From: an uncultured Lachnospiraceae bacterium
GTDB lineage: Bacteria; Bacillota; Clostridia; Lachnospirales; Lachnospiraceae
Direction of reading: 5' to 3'
DNA: 37,208 bases
NCBI GenBank assembly: GCA_947628705.1
Contig: CANRAZ010000023.1
Span: forward strand, 1 to 37,208
Shown here: one piece after another, positions 6,466 to 16,042 of the stretch
Layout: every line of letters begins with the position of its first letter
How positions within the stretch are numbered: the first letter of the stretch is position 1
The notes under the pieces: generated by a model
Told to the model about the DNA's origin: nothing
The model's input: only the letters and a program-made list of their open reading frames with translations
Databases searched by the model: none
Position numbers and translations under genes: made by a program

Positions 6466-9400
6466 ATGAGCATTTACATGATAAAAGGCCCTGCAGGCTG
6501 CGGCAAATCCTATTTTCTTAATGAACTGATATTAAGAGAAGCCGAGAAAAATGAGAAAACCTCCTACATATTTACCGTTCCTGAGCAGTCTGCCCTTTCT
6601 ACGGAAAAAGAGCTGGTGGAAAAAAGCACGGGACACGGCATCATGAATATAGAGGTATTAAGCTTTACAAGGCTTGCCTACAGAATCATGGAAGAGGCAG
6701 GAGATGCGGGCTATCCCGTGCTGAACGATATGGGAAAAAGCATGCTTATCCGTAAAGTGATGCAGGAGGAAAGAGAAAATCTTCGCCTTTATGCCGGCAA
6801 GGAAAGAAATGCAGGCTTCCTCGATGAGATAAAATCCGTTATTTCCGAGCTTTCGCAGTACCTTGTAACCCCCGATATGCTTGACGGCTATGCAAAGAAT
6901 GAAGGAGATGAAAGCGGACATGAGAGCCTGCTTGCAATTAAACTGGTGGACATAAGCAGAGTTTACAGAGGATTTAAAAGAAAGATTGAGGGTGTTTATA
7001 CAACGGCGGAAACAATGTTCGAACTCTGCTATAAGCATATAAGCGCTTCAAAATTATTGGAAAAGGCAGTTCTGGTATTTGACGGTTATACGGGCTTTAC
7101 GCCCTCACAGTATGCTTTTGTCGAGCGGCTTATGTCAAAGGTTAAGGACATATATTTCTGCGTGACGGCTGATTCTGATATGCCGGAAGGCACAGAGGGC
7201 ATTTTTACAATGAGCGCCGAAATGATAAAGGAAATCATTCTTTTGGGTGAGAAGAACGGTTTTAAGACATATGAGCAGGAATTTGAACGGTTTCCGTATC
7301 TTTCGGTTGAAATAGCCTTTATCAGAGACAGTGTTTTCAAATATCCGATAAAACGGTATGCCGGCGATTCCGCCGCGGTAATTACCGAGCATCAGAACAG
7401 AAAGAATGAGGCATGCTTCGCTGCCGCAAGAATAAGCGAGCTTGTCAGAAAAAATGTGAAATACAGTGAAATAGCCGTCATTACGGGCGACCTCGAAGGC
7501 TATGCTCCGCATATCGAAAAGGCTTTTCGGGACTGCGGCATCGCTTTCCATATAGACGAGACTAAAGATATATCGGATAATCCTTTAATTACATTTATCA
7601 GTCACCTTCTGAATGCGGCCGACAGTGATTTCAGAGCGGATGAGGTAACGGAGCTTATTAAATCGCCTCTTTCGGGAATCAGCCCAAGCACAGCCGGACT
7701 GTTTGAAAATTATCTAATATGTTACGGCTATCGGGGCAGGAGCCGGTACAGACAAAAATGGACTGCGGAGAAAAAACTGCACAGGAAGGCAGACCTTGAA
7801 GAAATCAACGGTGTAAGGGAATTTGTGCTGACACAGCTTGAGAAGCTTCCTGCCAACAAGGGGAAAAGCACTGTGCATGAGATTATTGCTTCTCTTTATG
7901 AGCTTTTTGTAAGCTTTGGAGTAAAGGAAAGGCTGCTTGAATTTGCACGGAAAATATCTGAAAGCGGCGATAGAAGGGCGGAGAGCTATGTCAGGGAATA
8001 TGAAAGGGTTTATGAGGCCGTACTGAATCTTTTCCAGCAAATGGAAGACCTTATGGGTGATGAAATCTGCGCCTACAGGGAATTTCTGGATATTTTTATG
8101 ACCGGGGTCAGGAAAACAAAGCTTGGAGTGCTGCCTCCTAACAAGGACGTCGTTACCGTAGGAGACGTTAAAAGAACAAGACTTAAGGGCATAAGGGCGC
8201 TTTTTTTCATTGGCGTGAATGAGGGGATCGTACCTGCTGTTTCCGGTGAGGGCGGAGTGCTTACCGATGAAGAAAGAGAAAGTCTCGGAAGGGCGGGATG
8301 TAAGCTTGCGCCGGGAATAAAGGAAAGGCCGCTTAACGAGGAATTTTATATTTATCTTGCTTTGTCAAAGCCTCAGGAAAAGCTTTATGTTTCCTATGCG
8401 CTTACAACCGACGAGGGCGAGGAAATAAAACCGTCCTATTTAATCGGAATGCTGACTGCCATTACTGGAAAAAGCATAGCAAGGCCGGAAAAAAACGTTA
8501 CTGACCTCGTCTGCTTTGACAAGGGTATTTCCTATGTAATGGAAAAGCTTGGCAAGGGAGAAAACGCAGGGTCGGATTCCCTTTACGAGGCGCTTATCGA
8601 TATGTACGTAAGGAGTGACGGCCCGGAGGCAGAATTTATAAAAAGAGCGGAGGATGACCTGCGAAGAAGAGGCTCTTATACGATGCTGACGCCGGAAACT
8701 GCCGACAGGCTTTACGGTCATGTGCTTAAAAGCAGCATAAGCAGAATGGAAATGTTTGCAAAATGCGCTTACAGCCATTTTTTACGGTACGGACTTGGAA
8801 TAGAAAAAAGACCTGAAAAGGAGCCTGACGCATTGGATTACGGCAATCTTTTCCACGACGCGCTTCGGCGGTTCGGACTGTTTGTGAAAAAATCAGGCGG
8901 TGACTGGAGCGCGCTGACTCCTGAAATTTATGAGGCTGAAGCCTTGAATTGTTTTAATGAAGCCTTAAGCAGCTACGGAGAGGGCGTTTACTGTGACGAG
9001 CTTTCGTCCGACAGCCTTGCGCAGAGAATGAGGAAGGTTATGCTTTCGACCGTAAGGGCGGTCGTAACGCAGATAAAGGCAGGCAGCTTTGAGCCTGAGA
9101 TGTATGAATATGCGTTCAGCATTCCGGGAAGATTTATGAATCTGACGGGAAAAATCGACAGAATTGACGTGTGCCGTGAAAACGGTGAGACATGGTTAAA
9201 AATAGTGGATTATAAAACAGGCGATAAAAGGCTGAATTTTGAAGAATTATATAACGGAATCCAGCTTCAGCTGATGGTTTACATGAATGTGTTGCTGAAC
9301 AGTGAGGAATTCAGGGACGCAAATCCTGCGGCGGCTTTTTATCAGGAGGTAGACGATCCTTCGATTGAGGGTGAAGGCGATATTGAACAGAAGAAAATTT

Positions 9401-9813
9401 CCGAACTGCGGCCGACTGGGACGATGTTAAATGAATCCGACAGGATTGGAATATTTGATAACGGATTTCTGGATTCAAACGGTTTTCTTGCTTCGAGCTT
9501 TAAATCCGATGCGGTGAGACTGAAAACGACCAAAGACGGAGTCCTTTCAGGCGAAAGCGGAAAAAACAGGATGTTTTCCTTAGATGCGCTCAGAAGTCTT
9601 GCAGAATATGCAGGCGATAAGACGTATTCGCTCAGTAAAGAAGCAATGAAAGGCAAAATTGAGATAAAGCCTTATAAAAAAGATAAAAAAACAGCTTGCG
9701 ACTATTGCGATTACAGGTCTGTGTGCGGTTTTGACAGAAAAATCAAAGGCTATGTCTATAACAATCTCAAGCTTGGCGAGGAAGAAGCGATATCAAGGAT
9801 GGTGAAGGAATAA
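6466..9813 (+). CDS. addB: AddB subunit of the AddAB helicase-nuclease
   Basis: A 1115-residue AddB (the B. subtilis protein is about 1160). With AddA it processes double-strand DNA ends for RecA-dependent repair. Visible features: the N-terminal Walker A GPAGCGKS (residues 8-15) of an inactivated helicase domain; the C-terminal RecB-type nuclease domain with KIDRIDV and IVDYKTGDK; and the iron-sulphur cysteines typical of AddB, one in FAKCAYSHFL before the nuclease domain and three at the very end in CDYCDYRSVC (spacing C-x2-C-x5-C, as in the family). ATG 6466 has AAGGA upstream. Its stop shares one base with the addA start (TAATG), indicating translational coupling. Confidence 0.95.
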   Translation: MSIYMIKGPAGCGKSYFLNELILREAEKNEKTSYIFTVPEQSALSTEKELVEKSTGHGIMNIEVLSFTRLAYRIMEEAGDAGYPVLNDMGKSMLIRKVMQEERENLRLYAGKERNAGFLDEIKSVISELSQYLVTPDMLDGYAKNEGDESGHESLLAIKLVDISRVYRGFKRKIEGVYTTAETMFELCYKHISASKLLEKAVLVFDGYTGFTPSQYAFVERLMSKVKDIYFCVTADSDMPEGTEGIFTMSAEMIKEIILLGEKNGFKTYEQEFERFPYLSVEIAFIRDSVFKYPIKRYAGDSAAVITEHQNRKNEACFAAARISELVRKNVKYSEIAVITGDLEGYAPHIEKAFRDCGIAFHIDETKDISDNPLITFISHLLNAADSDFRADEVTELIKSPLSGISPSTAGLFENYLICYGYRGRSRYRQKWTAEKKLHRKADLEEINGVREFVLTQLEKLPANKGKSTVHEIIASLYELFVSFGVKERLLEFARKISESGDRRAESYVREYERVYEAVLNLFQQMEDLMGDEICAYREFLDIFMTGVRKTKLGVLPPNKDVVTVGDVKRTRLKGIRALFFIGVNEGIVPAVSGEGGVLTDEERESLGRAGCKLAPGIKERPLNEEFYIYLALSKPQEKLYVSYALTTDEGEEIKPSYLIGMLTAITGKSIARPEKNVTDLVCFDKGISYVMEKLGKGENAGSDSLYEALIDMYVRSDGPEAEFIKRAEDDLRRRGSYTMLTPETADRLYGHVLKSSISRMEMFAKCAYSHFLRYGLGIEKRPEKEPDALDYGNLFHDALRRFGLFVKKSGGDWSALTPEIYEAEALNCFNEALSSYGEGVYCDELSSDSLAQRMRKVMLSTVRAVVTQIKAGSFEPEMYEYAFSIPGRFMNLTGKIDRIDVCRENGETWLKIVDYKTGDKRLNFEELYNGIQLQLMVYMNVLLNSEEFRDANPAAAFYQEVDDPSIEGEGDIEQKKISELRPTGTMLNESDRIGIFDNGFLDSNGFLASSFKSDAVRLKTTKDGVLSGESGKNRMFSLDALRSLAEYAGDKTYSLSKEAMKGKIEIKPYKKDKKTACDYCDYRSVCGFDRKIKGYVYNNLKLGEEEAISRMVKE

Positions 9814-12800
9814 TGGCAGGTATACAGTTTACTGAAAATCAGCAAAAAGTTATTGACAGCCCTGTTTGCGATTTGCTTGTAAGCGCGGCAGCAGGCTCCG
9901 GTAAGACCGCTGTGCTTGTAGAGCGAATAATGAACCATATCTGCGATAGGGTAAACCCGATTGATATTGACAGAATTCTTATCGTAACATTCACGCGAAA
10001 TGCTGCCGCCTCGATGAAGGAGAGGATTCACAGGGCTCTTGAAAAGAAATGCGAGGAGGAGCCGGAAAACCGTTTTTTTACAGCCCAGCTTCAGAAGCTT
10101 TCCTATGCCGACATTACAACCATTGACGGATTCTGTTTAAAGATACTGAAAAATTATTTTTATGCAGCCGATATTGAGCCGAATTTCAGAGTAGCGGACG
10201 CAAATGAGGCGGATTTGCTTCTTTACGACGCCGTTTTAGAGGTTTTGGAGCATGAATATGAGCGTGCCGATGCGGATTTTCTCGACTTTATGGGGCGTTA
10301 CGGGAACAGTAAGGGCGACGGAGCAATCGTAGAGCTTTTAAAAAACATAGTCAAAAAATCGCAAAGCCACCCTTGGCCTAAGGACTATATTTACGGCCTT
10401 TCCCAGCTTTACGTAAGCGACGGCAAGGAAAGCTTTGATTCCTCTTTTCTGGCAGGCGAGATACTTGATTCTGCGAAAATAATAATTGAGGACTGTATTA
10501 ACACGCTGGATGCGGCTTATTCCTATGTCTCGTCGGACGCGAGCCTTGCAAAGTATTCAGATATGCTTGACAGCGACAGAGAGTTTTATGCCGGACTTTT
10601 AAAAGCGCAGACCTTTAGCAGCTTCCGCAAGCTCTATGACGGACACAAATTTATTACCGCGCCCAGAAAGCCTAAGGATGCCGACGAGAGGCTTGCTGAA
10701 ACGGTAAAAGCCCTGCGGGACAAGGCGAAAAAGGCGTGTCAGGAGTTTGCAAAGGATTTTTTCTCAGAAGATGAGTCGAAAACCGTCGAGAACAACAGGC
10801 AGGTGCTTCCTTGCATAAACGCCCTGATTTCGCTTTCGGAAAAGGTATTTGACCTCTTTAACGAGGTTAAAAAAAGCAAAAGCCTGATGGAATTTTCCGA
10901 CGTAAACCATGCCGTACTGGATATTCTGGTAAAACGAAAAGAGGACGGAACGGTCGTGCCTACCGTATATGCAGAGGAGCTGAAGAAAAAATATGATGAA
11001 ATAATGATAGATGAATATCAGGATTCAAACTATATCCAGGAGGTCATACTCAGTTCGATTTCAGGAAGAAGCGACGGAGCTCCTAATGTTTTTATGGTGG
11101 GCGACGTAAAGCAGTGCATCTACAAGTTCAGAATGGCTATGCCTGAGCTGTTTATGCAGAAATATTCTTCATTCGGTAGGGGAAACGACAGGAGTCTGGT
11201 TATTGACCTCAGCCAGAATTTCAGAAGCGCAGGCTGCGTTGTGGACACGGTTAATGAAGTATTCCGCAGGATAATGACTGAAAGGACATGCGGCATAAAT
11301 TATGATGAAAATGCGTCGCTTAATCAGGAAAAGCATTACGGAGAATACGAGAATTCAAAAGATGCGGTGAGTGAATTCAATCTGATCGATTTGGAGAATG
11401 CGGCGGAAAGCGACAAGTCGGTTTTTACTGCATCGGCAATTGCCGAACGGATAAAGAGACTGATGAAAAGCGATATTAAGATAGCAGGAGACGGTTCGTT
11501 TGACAGGATACGCTTCAGCGATATCGTCATTTTGGTGCGTTCAATGACCGGTTCTGCCGCAGAGCTTATTAACCGGCTTCCCGATGAAGGGATCCCTGTT
11601 TGCGTTGAAACATCTTCAGGCTATTTTAAAACAACTGAAATTTCATTGGTGCTTAACTACCTGAGAATAGTAGACAATCCGTATCAGGATATTGAATTCG
11701 CTTCGGTGCTTCGTTCGTTCTGCGTCGGTCTGACTGATGAGGAGCTGGCTCTGATTAAAATTTATGACAAGAAAAACAGCGGCAATCCGTCATATCTTTT
11801 TGACGCCGCCTTGGCTTATTTTGATTCAAGCGACGCCGACACGGAATGCGCTTCAAAGCTGGCGCGCTTTTTTGAGGTCTATGAGCAGATCAAGCAGATG
11901 TCGGTATATTCCGGCATCTATGAGGTCATATTGGCAATTTACGAAAAAACAGGCTATTACAGCTATGTACAGATTTTGCCGTCAGGTGAAATGAGAAAGG
12001 CAAACCTTGATTTGCTTCTTGTAAAGGCAAGAAAGTACGAGGCCGCCGACTTTACCGGAATTAATTCCTTTTTGCGTTACATAGACAAGCTTGTGAAATA
12101 CGATATGGATACGGGAGAGGCAAACACGGCTCTTGCGACTGATGCGGTAAGAGTAATGTCAATACATAAAAGCAAGGGTCTTGAATTTCCTGTCGTCATT
12201 CTTGCAGACACTGAAAAAAACTATAATATAATGGACGAAAGGGAGAGCTTTATTCTGCACGGAGAAAAAGGAATCGGACTGCGGCTGGTAAACCCTGAGA
12301 ATAACTCCTACAAAAACAGCCTCCAGAGGAAATATCTGGCGTCGCTTATTCACAGAGAAAGCATAGCCGAGGAAATCAGGATACTGTATGTCGCTCTTAC
12401 CAGAGCCAAGCAGAAAATGATTATTTTTTCATCGTCTTCGGATACAGAGGCTTCAATGAAAAAATGGCTGACGGAGATAGAAATTTTCGGAAATAAGATA
12501 TCCTATTCCTACATCGAAAAGGCGAAGTGCAGCGCCGACCTTCTTGCCCCCGTGTTCCTGCAGGCAACCGGCGCCTGTAATGAGGCGGAGGCGCTTTGTG
12601 ACGGAGAACCGCGTGTTAAGGGACGGATGAGCTTCTCATTAACGGACGGCGACAGGCTGTTGAAAAATATCTCTGAGAAGCTTATAAGCACACAGGAAAA
12701 AATAATGCCTTTGGGCGACGGAAATATGCTTTCGAAAAGGCTTAAGGATTATTTTGGATTTGAATATCAGGGCGAGGAGGAAAACATACCTGTAAAATAT

Positions 12801-13460
12801 TCCGTTTCCGAGCTTAAGCATCAGGCAATGGAGGAATATGAGGCGGCGCTTGAAAATTCATCTCTCATAGCGCATAAGGAAGAAGCAGAGGAAAAGATTC
12901 CTGCCTTTGTGAACGGTCAAAAAGCGGAGCCTTTTGTAAACGGAGGAGCCGTTTTAGGCACGCTTACGCACATGCTGATGGAAAAAATCGTTTTTGAAAA
13001 AAAGACCTCCTACGGCGAAATCAAGGATTATGTTGAAGGAAAAATAGCGGATAAAAGCTTTCCTGAGGAAATGAGAAAGGTCAGCATTAAAAAGGTTTCG
13101 GCATTTTTAAACAGCGATTTGGGTAAAAGAATTCAGGCTGCCGATGAGCGAGGCGAGCTTTATGTTGAACAGCCGTTTGTTCTGGGAATTCCGGCATGCG
13201 AAGCAAATGAAAGCTTTAACAGCAGTGAATTGGTTTTAATTCAGGGAGTAATTGACGTTTTCTTTATAGAGGACGGCGAAGCAGTGCTGCTTGACTATAA
13301 AACCGACAGAGTTCCAACGGAAGGCGGAGAAGAGATTCTGAGGGGCAGGTACCGGCGGCAATTGGATTTATATGCCGAAGCGATAGAGAAAATCAAGAAA
13401 ATTTCCGTAAAAAGTAAAATAATCTATTCTTTTTCTATGGAAAAAGAGTTATACTTATAA
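9813..13460 (+). CDS. addA: AddA subunit of the AddAB helicase-nuclease
   Basis: A 1215-residue UvrD-like superfamily 1 helicase with a C-terminal nuclease, the normal size for AddA. Helicase motifs are all visible: Walker A SAAAGSGKTA (residues 24-33), ITTIDGFC (Ia region), Walker B MIDEYQDSN, GDVKQCIYKFR (III), LSQNFRS (IV), MSIHKSKGLEFPVV (V) and LYVALTRAKQ (VI). The C-terminal nuclease has GVIDVFF and LLDYKTDRV, the metal-binding Asp and Asp-x-Lys of the RecB fold. It starts on the last base of the addB stop codon and is 30 bp upstream of the lipid kinase gene, so one transcript likely covers all three. Confidence 0.96.
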   Translation: MAGIQFTENQQKVIDSPVCDLLVSAAAGSGKTAVLVERIMNHICDRVNPIDIDRILIVTFTRNAAASMKERIHRALEKKCEEEPENRFFTAQLQKLSYADITTIDGFCLKILKNYFYAADIEPNFRVADANEADLLLYDAVLEVLEHEYERADADFLDFMGRYGNSKGDGAIVELLKNIVKKSQSHPWPKDYIYGLSQLYVSDGKESFDSSFLAGEILDSAKIIIEDCINTLDAAYSYVSSDASLAKYSDMLDSDREFYAGLLKAQTFSSFRKLYDGHKFITAPRKPKDADERLAETVKALRDKAKKACQEFAKDFFSEDESKTVENNRQVLPCINALISLSEKVFDLFNEVKKSKSLMEFSDVNHAVLDILVKRKEDGTVVPTVYAEELKKKYDEIMIDEYQDSNYIQEVILSSISGRSDGAPNVFMVGDVKQCIYKFRMAMPELFMQKYSSFGRGNDRSLVIDLSQNFRSAGCVVDTVNEVFRRIMTERTCGINYDENASLNQEKHYGEYENSKDAVSEFNLIDLENAAESDKSVFTASAIAERIKRLMKSDIKIAGDGSFDRIRFSDIVILVRSMTGSAAELINRLPDEGIPVCVETSSGYFKTTEISLVLNYLRIVDNPYQDIEFASVLRSFCVGLTDEELALIKIYDKKNSGNPSYLFDAALAYFDSSDADTECASKLARFFEVYEQIKQMSVYSGIYEVILAIYEKTGYYSYVQILPSGEMRKANLDLLLVKARKYEAADFTGINSFLRYIDKLVKYDMDTGEANTALATDAVRVMSIHKSKGLEFPVVILADTEKNYNIMDERESFILHGEKGIGLRLVNPENNSYKNSLQRKYLASLIHRESIAEEIRILYVALTRAKQKMIIFSSSSDTEASMKKWLTEIEIFGNKISYSYIEKAKCSADLLAPVFLQATGACNEAEALCDGEPRVKGRMSFSLTDGDRLLKNISEKLISTQEKIMPLGDGNMLSKRLKDYFGFEYQGEEENIPVKYSVSELKHQAMEEYEAALENSSLIAHKEEAEEKIPAFVNGQKAEPFVNGGAVLGTLTHMLMEKIVFEKKTSYGEIKDYVEGKIADKSFPEEMRKVSIKKVSAFLNSDLGKRIQAADERGELYVEQPFVLGIPACEANESFNSSELVLIQGVIDVFFIEDGEAVLLDYKTDRVPTEGGEEILRGRYRRQLDLYAEAIEKIKKISVKSKIIYSFSMEKELYL

Positions 13461-13490
13461 AGCATTGTAAACGGCATGGGAGGTGCTGAG

Positions 13491-14414
13491 GTGAGAAAAC
13501 GCATATTGTTTATCTACAATCCTAAAGCGGGCAAGAAAAAAATCAAAGGGCATCTTGATGACATTATCACAAATCTCTGCGGTTACGACACAGAACTCAT
13601 TGTAAGTCCGACTGAACGTCCCGGCGACGCAAGAGAAAGAGTGATTGAGTACGGCGCGGACGAAAACTGTATAATGATTGCCTGTTCCGGCGGTGACGGA
13701 ACTCTTCACGAGATAGTAAACGGCATGATGCGTATCGACAGAAAGCTTCCGATTGTCTACATGCCTGCCGGAAGCACGAACGATTTCGGAGCGAGCCTTA
13801 AAATCCCGAAAGATATGGTTGAGGCGTCTGACGCTGCCAAGTTCGGGGTCGAGTTTCCGTGTGATATAGCCACCTTTAACAATGACTATTTCGTTTACAC
13901 GGCCTGCTTTGGCATTTTTACTGAAACCTCCTACTCCACTCCTCAGAACATTAAAAATGTATTAGGCCATTTCGCTTATATCATAAACGGCATGACAGAG
14001 CTTGCAAACATAAAGCGCTACAAGATGCGCGTACAGTTTGACGGAAAAGAAGAAGAAGGGAATTTTATATTTGGCGCGGTCTGCTCGACCTCTTCAATCG
14101 GAGGCGTAAAGGGTCTTACAGGAAGAGACATAAAGTTCGACGACGGACTCTACGAGATGCTTCTGATTAAGGACAGCGGTTTTCTGGAAACTCCGTCGCT
14201 TATTACCGATATACTTCGGGGAAAGCTTGAGCACAAGTGCGTCGTTTATGACAAGGTTAAAAGTGTAAGGTTTGTCTGCGAAGATCTTGTGCCTTGGTGC
14301 GTAGACGGGGAATACGGCGGCAGCTACGATGATGTGAGCATTAATGTTAAAAAACAGGCGATCAATCTTATGGTGCCGAGAGAAAGCTCCGTATTTTCTG
14401 AAAAGGAAGATTGA
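13491..14414 (+). CDS. Diacylglycerol kinase family lipid kinase (YegS/DgkB-like)
   Basis: A 307-residue cytosolic lipid kinase of the DAGK catalytic family. It starts RKRILFIYNPKAGKKK (the NPxAG phosphate loop), with the nucleotide-binding SGGDGTLHEIVNGM at about 60-75 and the PAGSTNDFG block shortly after; the C-terminal half is the usual beta-sandwich ending VDGEYGG. Family members phosphorylate diacylglycerol or related lipids, recycling phospholipid head-group turnover products. I chose the GTG at 13491 because GGGAGG ends 7 bp upstream; an ATG at 13476 overlaps that ribosome site and would add five residues. It follows addA closely. Exact lipid substrate unknown, hence no symbol. Confidence 0.88.
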   Translation: MRKRILFIYNPKAGKKKIKGHLDDIITNLCGYDTELIVSPTERPGDARERVIEYGADENCIMIACSGGDGTLHEIVNGMMRIDRKLPIVYMPAGSTNDFGASLKIPKDMVEASDAAKFGVEFPCDIATFNNDYFVYTACFGIFTETSYSTPQNIKNVLGHFAYIINGMTELANIKRYKMRVQFDGKEEEGNFIFGAVCSTSSIGGVKGLTGRDIKFDDGLYEMLLIKDSGFLETPSLITDILRGKLEHKCVVYDKVKSVRFVCEDLVPWCVDGEYGGSYDDVSINVKKQAINLMVPRESSVFSEKED

Positions 14415-14443
14415 CATGCTGCGTTTTCAGAGGGTAAAACAGG

Positions 14444-14472
14444 TTGATTTAATTGTATTTTTTTGGTATAGT
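14444..14472 (+). promoter_or_regulatory. Promoter of xylB
   Basis: TTGATT (14444-14449) and TATAGT (14467-14472) are 17 bp apart, placing a start near 14478 and a leader of about 85 nt before the xylB ATG. It suggests xylB and the genes after it can be expressed apart from addBA and the lipid kinase. Confidence 0.55.
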
Positions 14473-14475
14473 CTA

Positions 14476-14535
14476 GGGTGTGTGGGCGAAGCTTTGCGGC
14501 ATAGGGGAAATACCGGCAAAGACAGCCCTGCACCC
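14476..14535 (+). promoter_or_regulatory. Structured 5' leader hairpin of xylB
   Basis: Three nested pairings stack on one arm: GGGTG (14476-14480) with CACCC (14531-14535), GGGC (14484-14487) with GCCC (14525-14528), and CTTTGC (14492-14497) with GCAAAG (14516-14521). No U-run follows, so it is not a classical terminator. It ends about 10 nt before the ribosome site. I do not recognise a known riboswitch class. Confidence 0.45.
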
Positions 14536-14561
14536 ATTATTTGCTAAGGAAGGTATTTGTT

Positions 14562-16040
14562 ATGTTATTTGTAGGCGTTGATCTCGGAACCTCGTCTGTT
14601 AAGCTTCTGCTTATGGATGAGAACGGAAGAATATTAAATATTGCAGTTAAGGAGTATCCTCTTTATTTTCCGAAGACAGGGTGGAGCGAGCAAAATCCTG
14701 ACGACTGGTGGAACGGATTCGTTTCAGGAATGAAGGAGCTGGTTTCGGGCTTTGATCCGTTGGATATAAAGGGCATCAGCTTCGGCGGTCAGATGCACGG
14801 CCTCGTTATACTTGACGAAGAGGACAGGGTGCTTCGCCCGGCGATCCTTTGGAATGACGGAAGGACACAGAAGGAATGCGACTATTACAACAAAACCGTC
14901 GGAAGGGAAAAAATTTCCGAGTACACGGGGAACATGGCTTTTACAGGGTTCACGGCACCTAAACTGCTCTGGCTAAGGGAAAATGAGCCAGATGTTTTTG
15001 CCCGTATTTCCAAGATTATGCTTCCTAAGGATTATCTTGCCTACCGTCTTTCGGGAGTTCACTGTACAGACGTTTCCGACGCGAGCGGAATGCTTCTTTT
15101 TGACGTAAAGAATAAACGCTGGTCGGAAGAAATGTGCAAACTGACGGGAATTTCGGTTTCACAGCTTGCAAGGGTTTATGAGAGCTACGAGCCTGTAGGA
15201 AACGTTTTGCCTAAGATCGCAGATGAGCTTGGCATTTCAAGGGATGTTAAAATTGTTGCAGGAGCAGGAGACAATGCCGCAGGAGCGGTCGGCACCGGAA
15301 CTCTTGAGCACGGAATGTGCAGCGTAAGCCTTGGCACGAGCGGAACGGTATTTATTGCCGCCGACAGTTATGCGGTCGACCCTGCCAACACGATGCACAC
15401 CTTTGCGCACGCAAACGGAAAGTATCATTTCCTCGGGTGCATGCTTAGCGCCGCTTCATCTAATAAATGGTGGATGGACGACATCATCGGAACAAAGGAC
15501 TATGCGGCGGAGCAGAAGAATATAAAAGAGCTTGGAAAGAACAGCGTCTTTTATCTGCCTTATCTGATGGGTGAAAGAACGCCTCATAACAATCCTAATG
15601 CAAGAGGAGTGTTTGCAGGACTTTCTCTTGACACGACGAGGGAGGACATGACTCAGGCAGTAATGGAGGGAGTCAGCTTTGCTCTGCGTGATTCGCTGGA
15701 AATTGCAAGATCCTTCGGCGTTGAAATAACAAGGATAAGGGCTATTGGAGGCGGCGCAAAGAGTCCGCTGTGGTGCAGTATCCTTGCCAATGTGATGAAT
15801 GTAAAGGTTGATAAGATTAACTGTGAGGAGGGACCGGGCTATGGGGCTGCAATACTCGCCGCTGTAGGCTGCGGCGTTTACTCATCTGTTGAGGAAGCTG
15901 CTTCTAAGTTCATAACTGTAGTTGACACGGTCGAACAGGATGAAGAAACGGTTGCAGAGTATGAAAAAAGATATCAGGTATTTAAGTCGATTTATCCTGC
16001 TCTTATGCCTGTGTTTGATAAAATCGTGGAGTGCGAATAG
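14562..16040 (+). CDS. xylB: Xylulokinase
   Basis: A 492-residue FGGY-family sugar kinase of normal length; it phosphorylates D-xylulose to xylulose 5-phosphate in the cytosol, feeding the pentose phosphate pathway. Visible: N-terminal phosphate loop VGVDLGTSSVK, the xylulokinase-type substrate block SFGGQMHGLV, LWNDGRT, the catalytic-base region VAGAGDNAAGAVGTG, and the adenosine-site motif IGGGAKSPLWCSI. AAGGAAGG lies 8 bp before ATG 14562; an in-frame TTG at 14541 is inside the leader and is rejected. No xylose isomerase or transporter is adjacent, so it is a lone pentose gene here. Close relatives act on other pentuloses, but the QMHG block favours xylulose. Confidence 0.9.
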   Translation: MLFVGVDLGTSSVKLLLMDENGRILNIAVKEYPLYFPKTGWSEQNPDDWWNGFVSGMKELVSGFDPLDIKGISFGGQMHGLVILDEEDRVLRPAILWNDGRTQKECDYYNKTVGREKISEYTGNMAFTGFTAPKLLWLRENEPDVFARISKIMLPKDYLAYRLSGVHCTDVSDASGMLLFDVKNKRWSEEMCKLTGISVSQLARVYESYEPVGNVLPKIADELGISRDVKIVAGAGDNAAGAVGTGTLEHGMCSVSLGTSGTVFIAADSYAVDPANTMHTFAHANGKYHFLGCMLSAASSNKWWMDDIIGTKDYAAEQKNIKELGKNSVFYLPYLMGERTPHNNPNARGVFAGLSLDTTREDMTQAVMEGVSFALRDSLEIARSFGVEITRIRAIGGGAKSPLWCSILANVMNVKVDKINCEEGPGYGAAILAAVGCGVYSSVEEAASKFITVVDTVEQDEETVAEYEKRYQVFKSIYPALMPVFDKIVECE

Positions 16041-16042
16041 GC

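Noticed and set aside
14476..14535. c-di-GMP (GEMM) riboswitch in the xylB leader
   Set aside because: Although GCAAAG and a G-rich arm are present, the conserved GEMM core and tetraloop-receptor pattern are not found.
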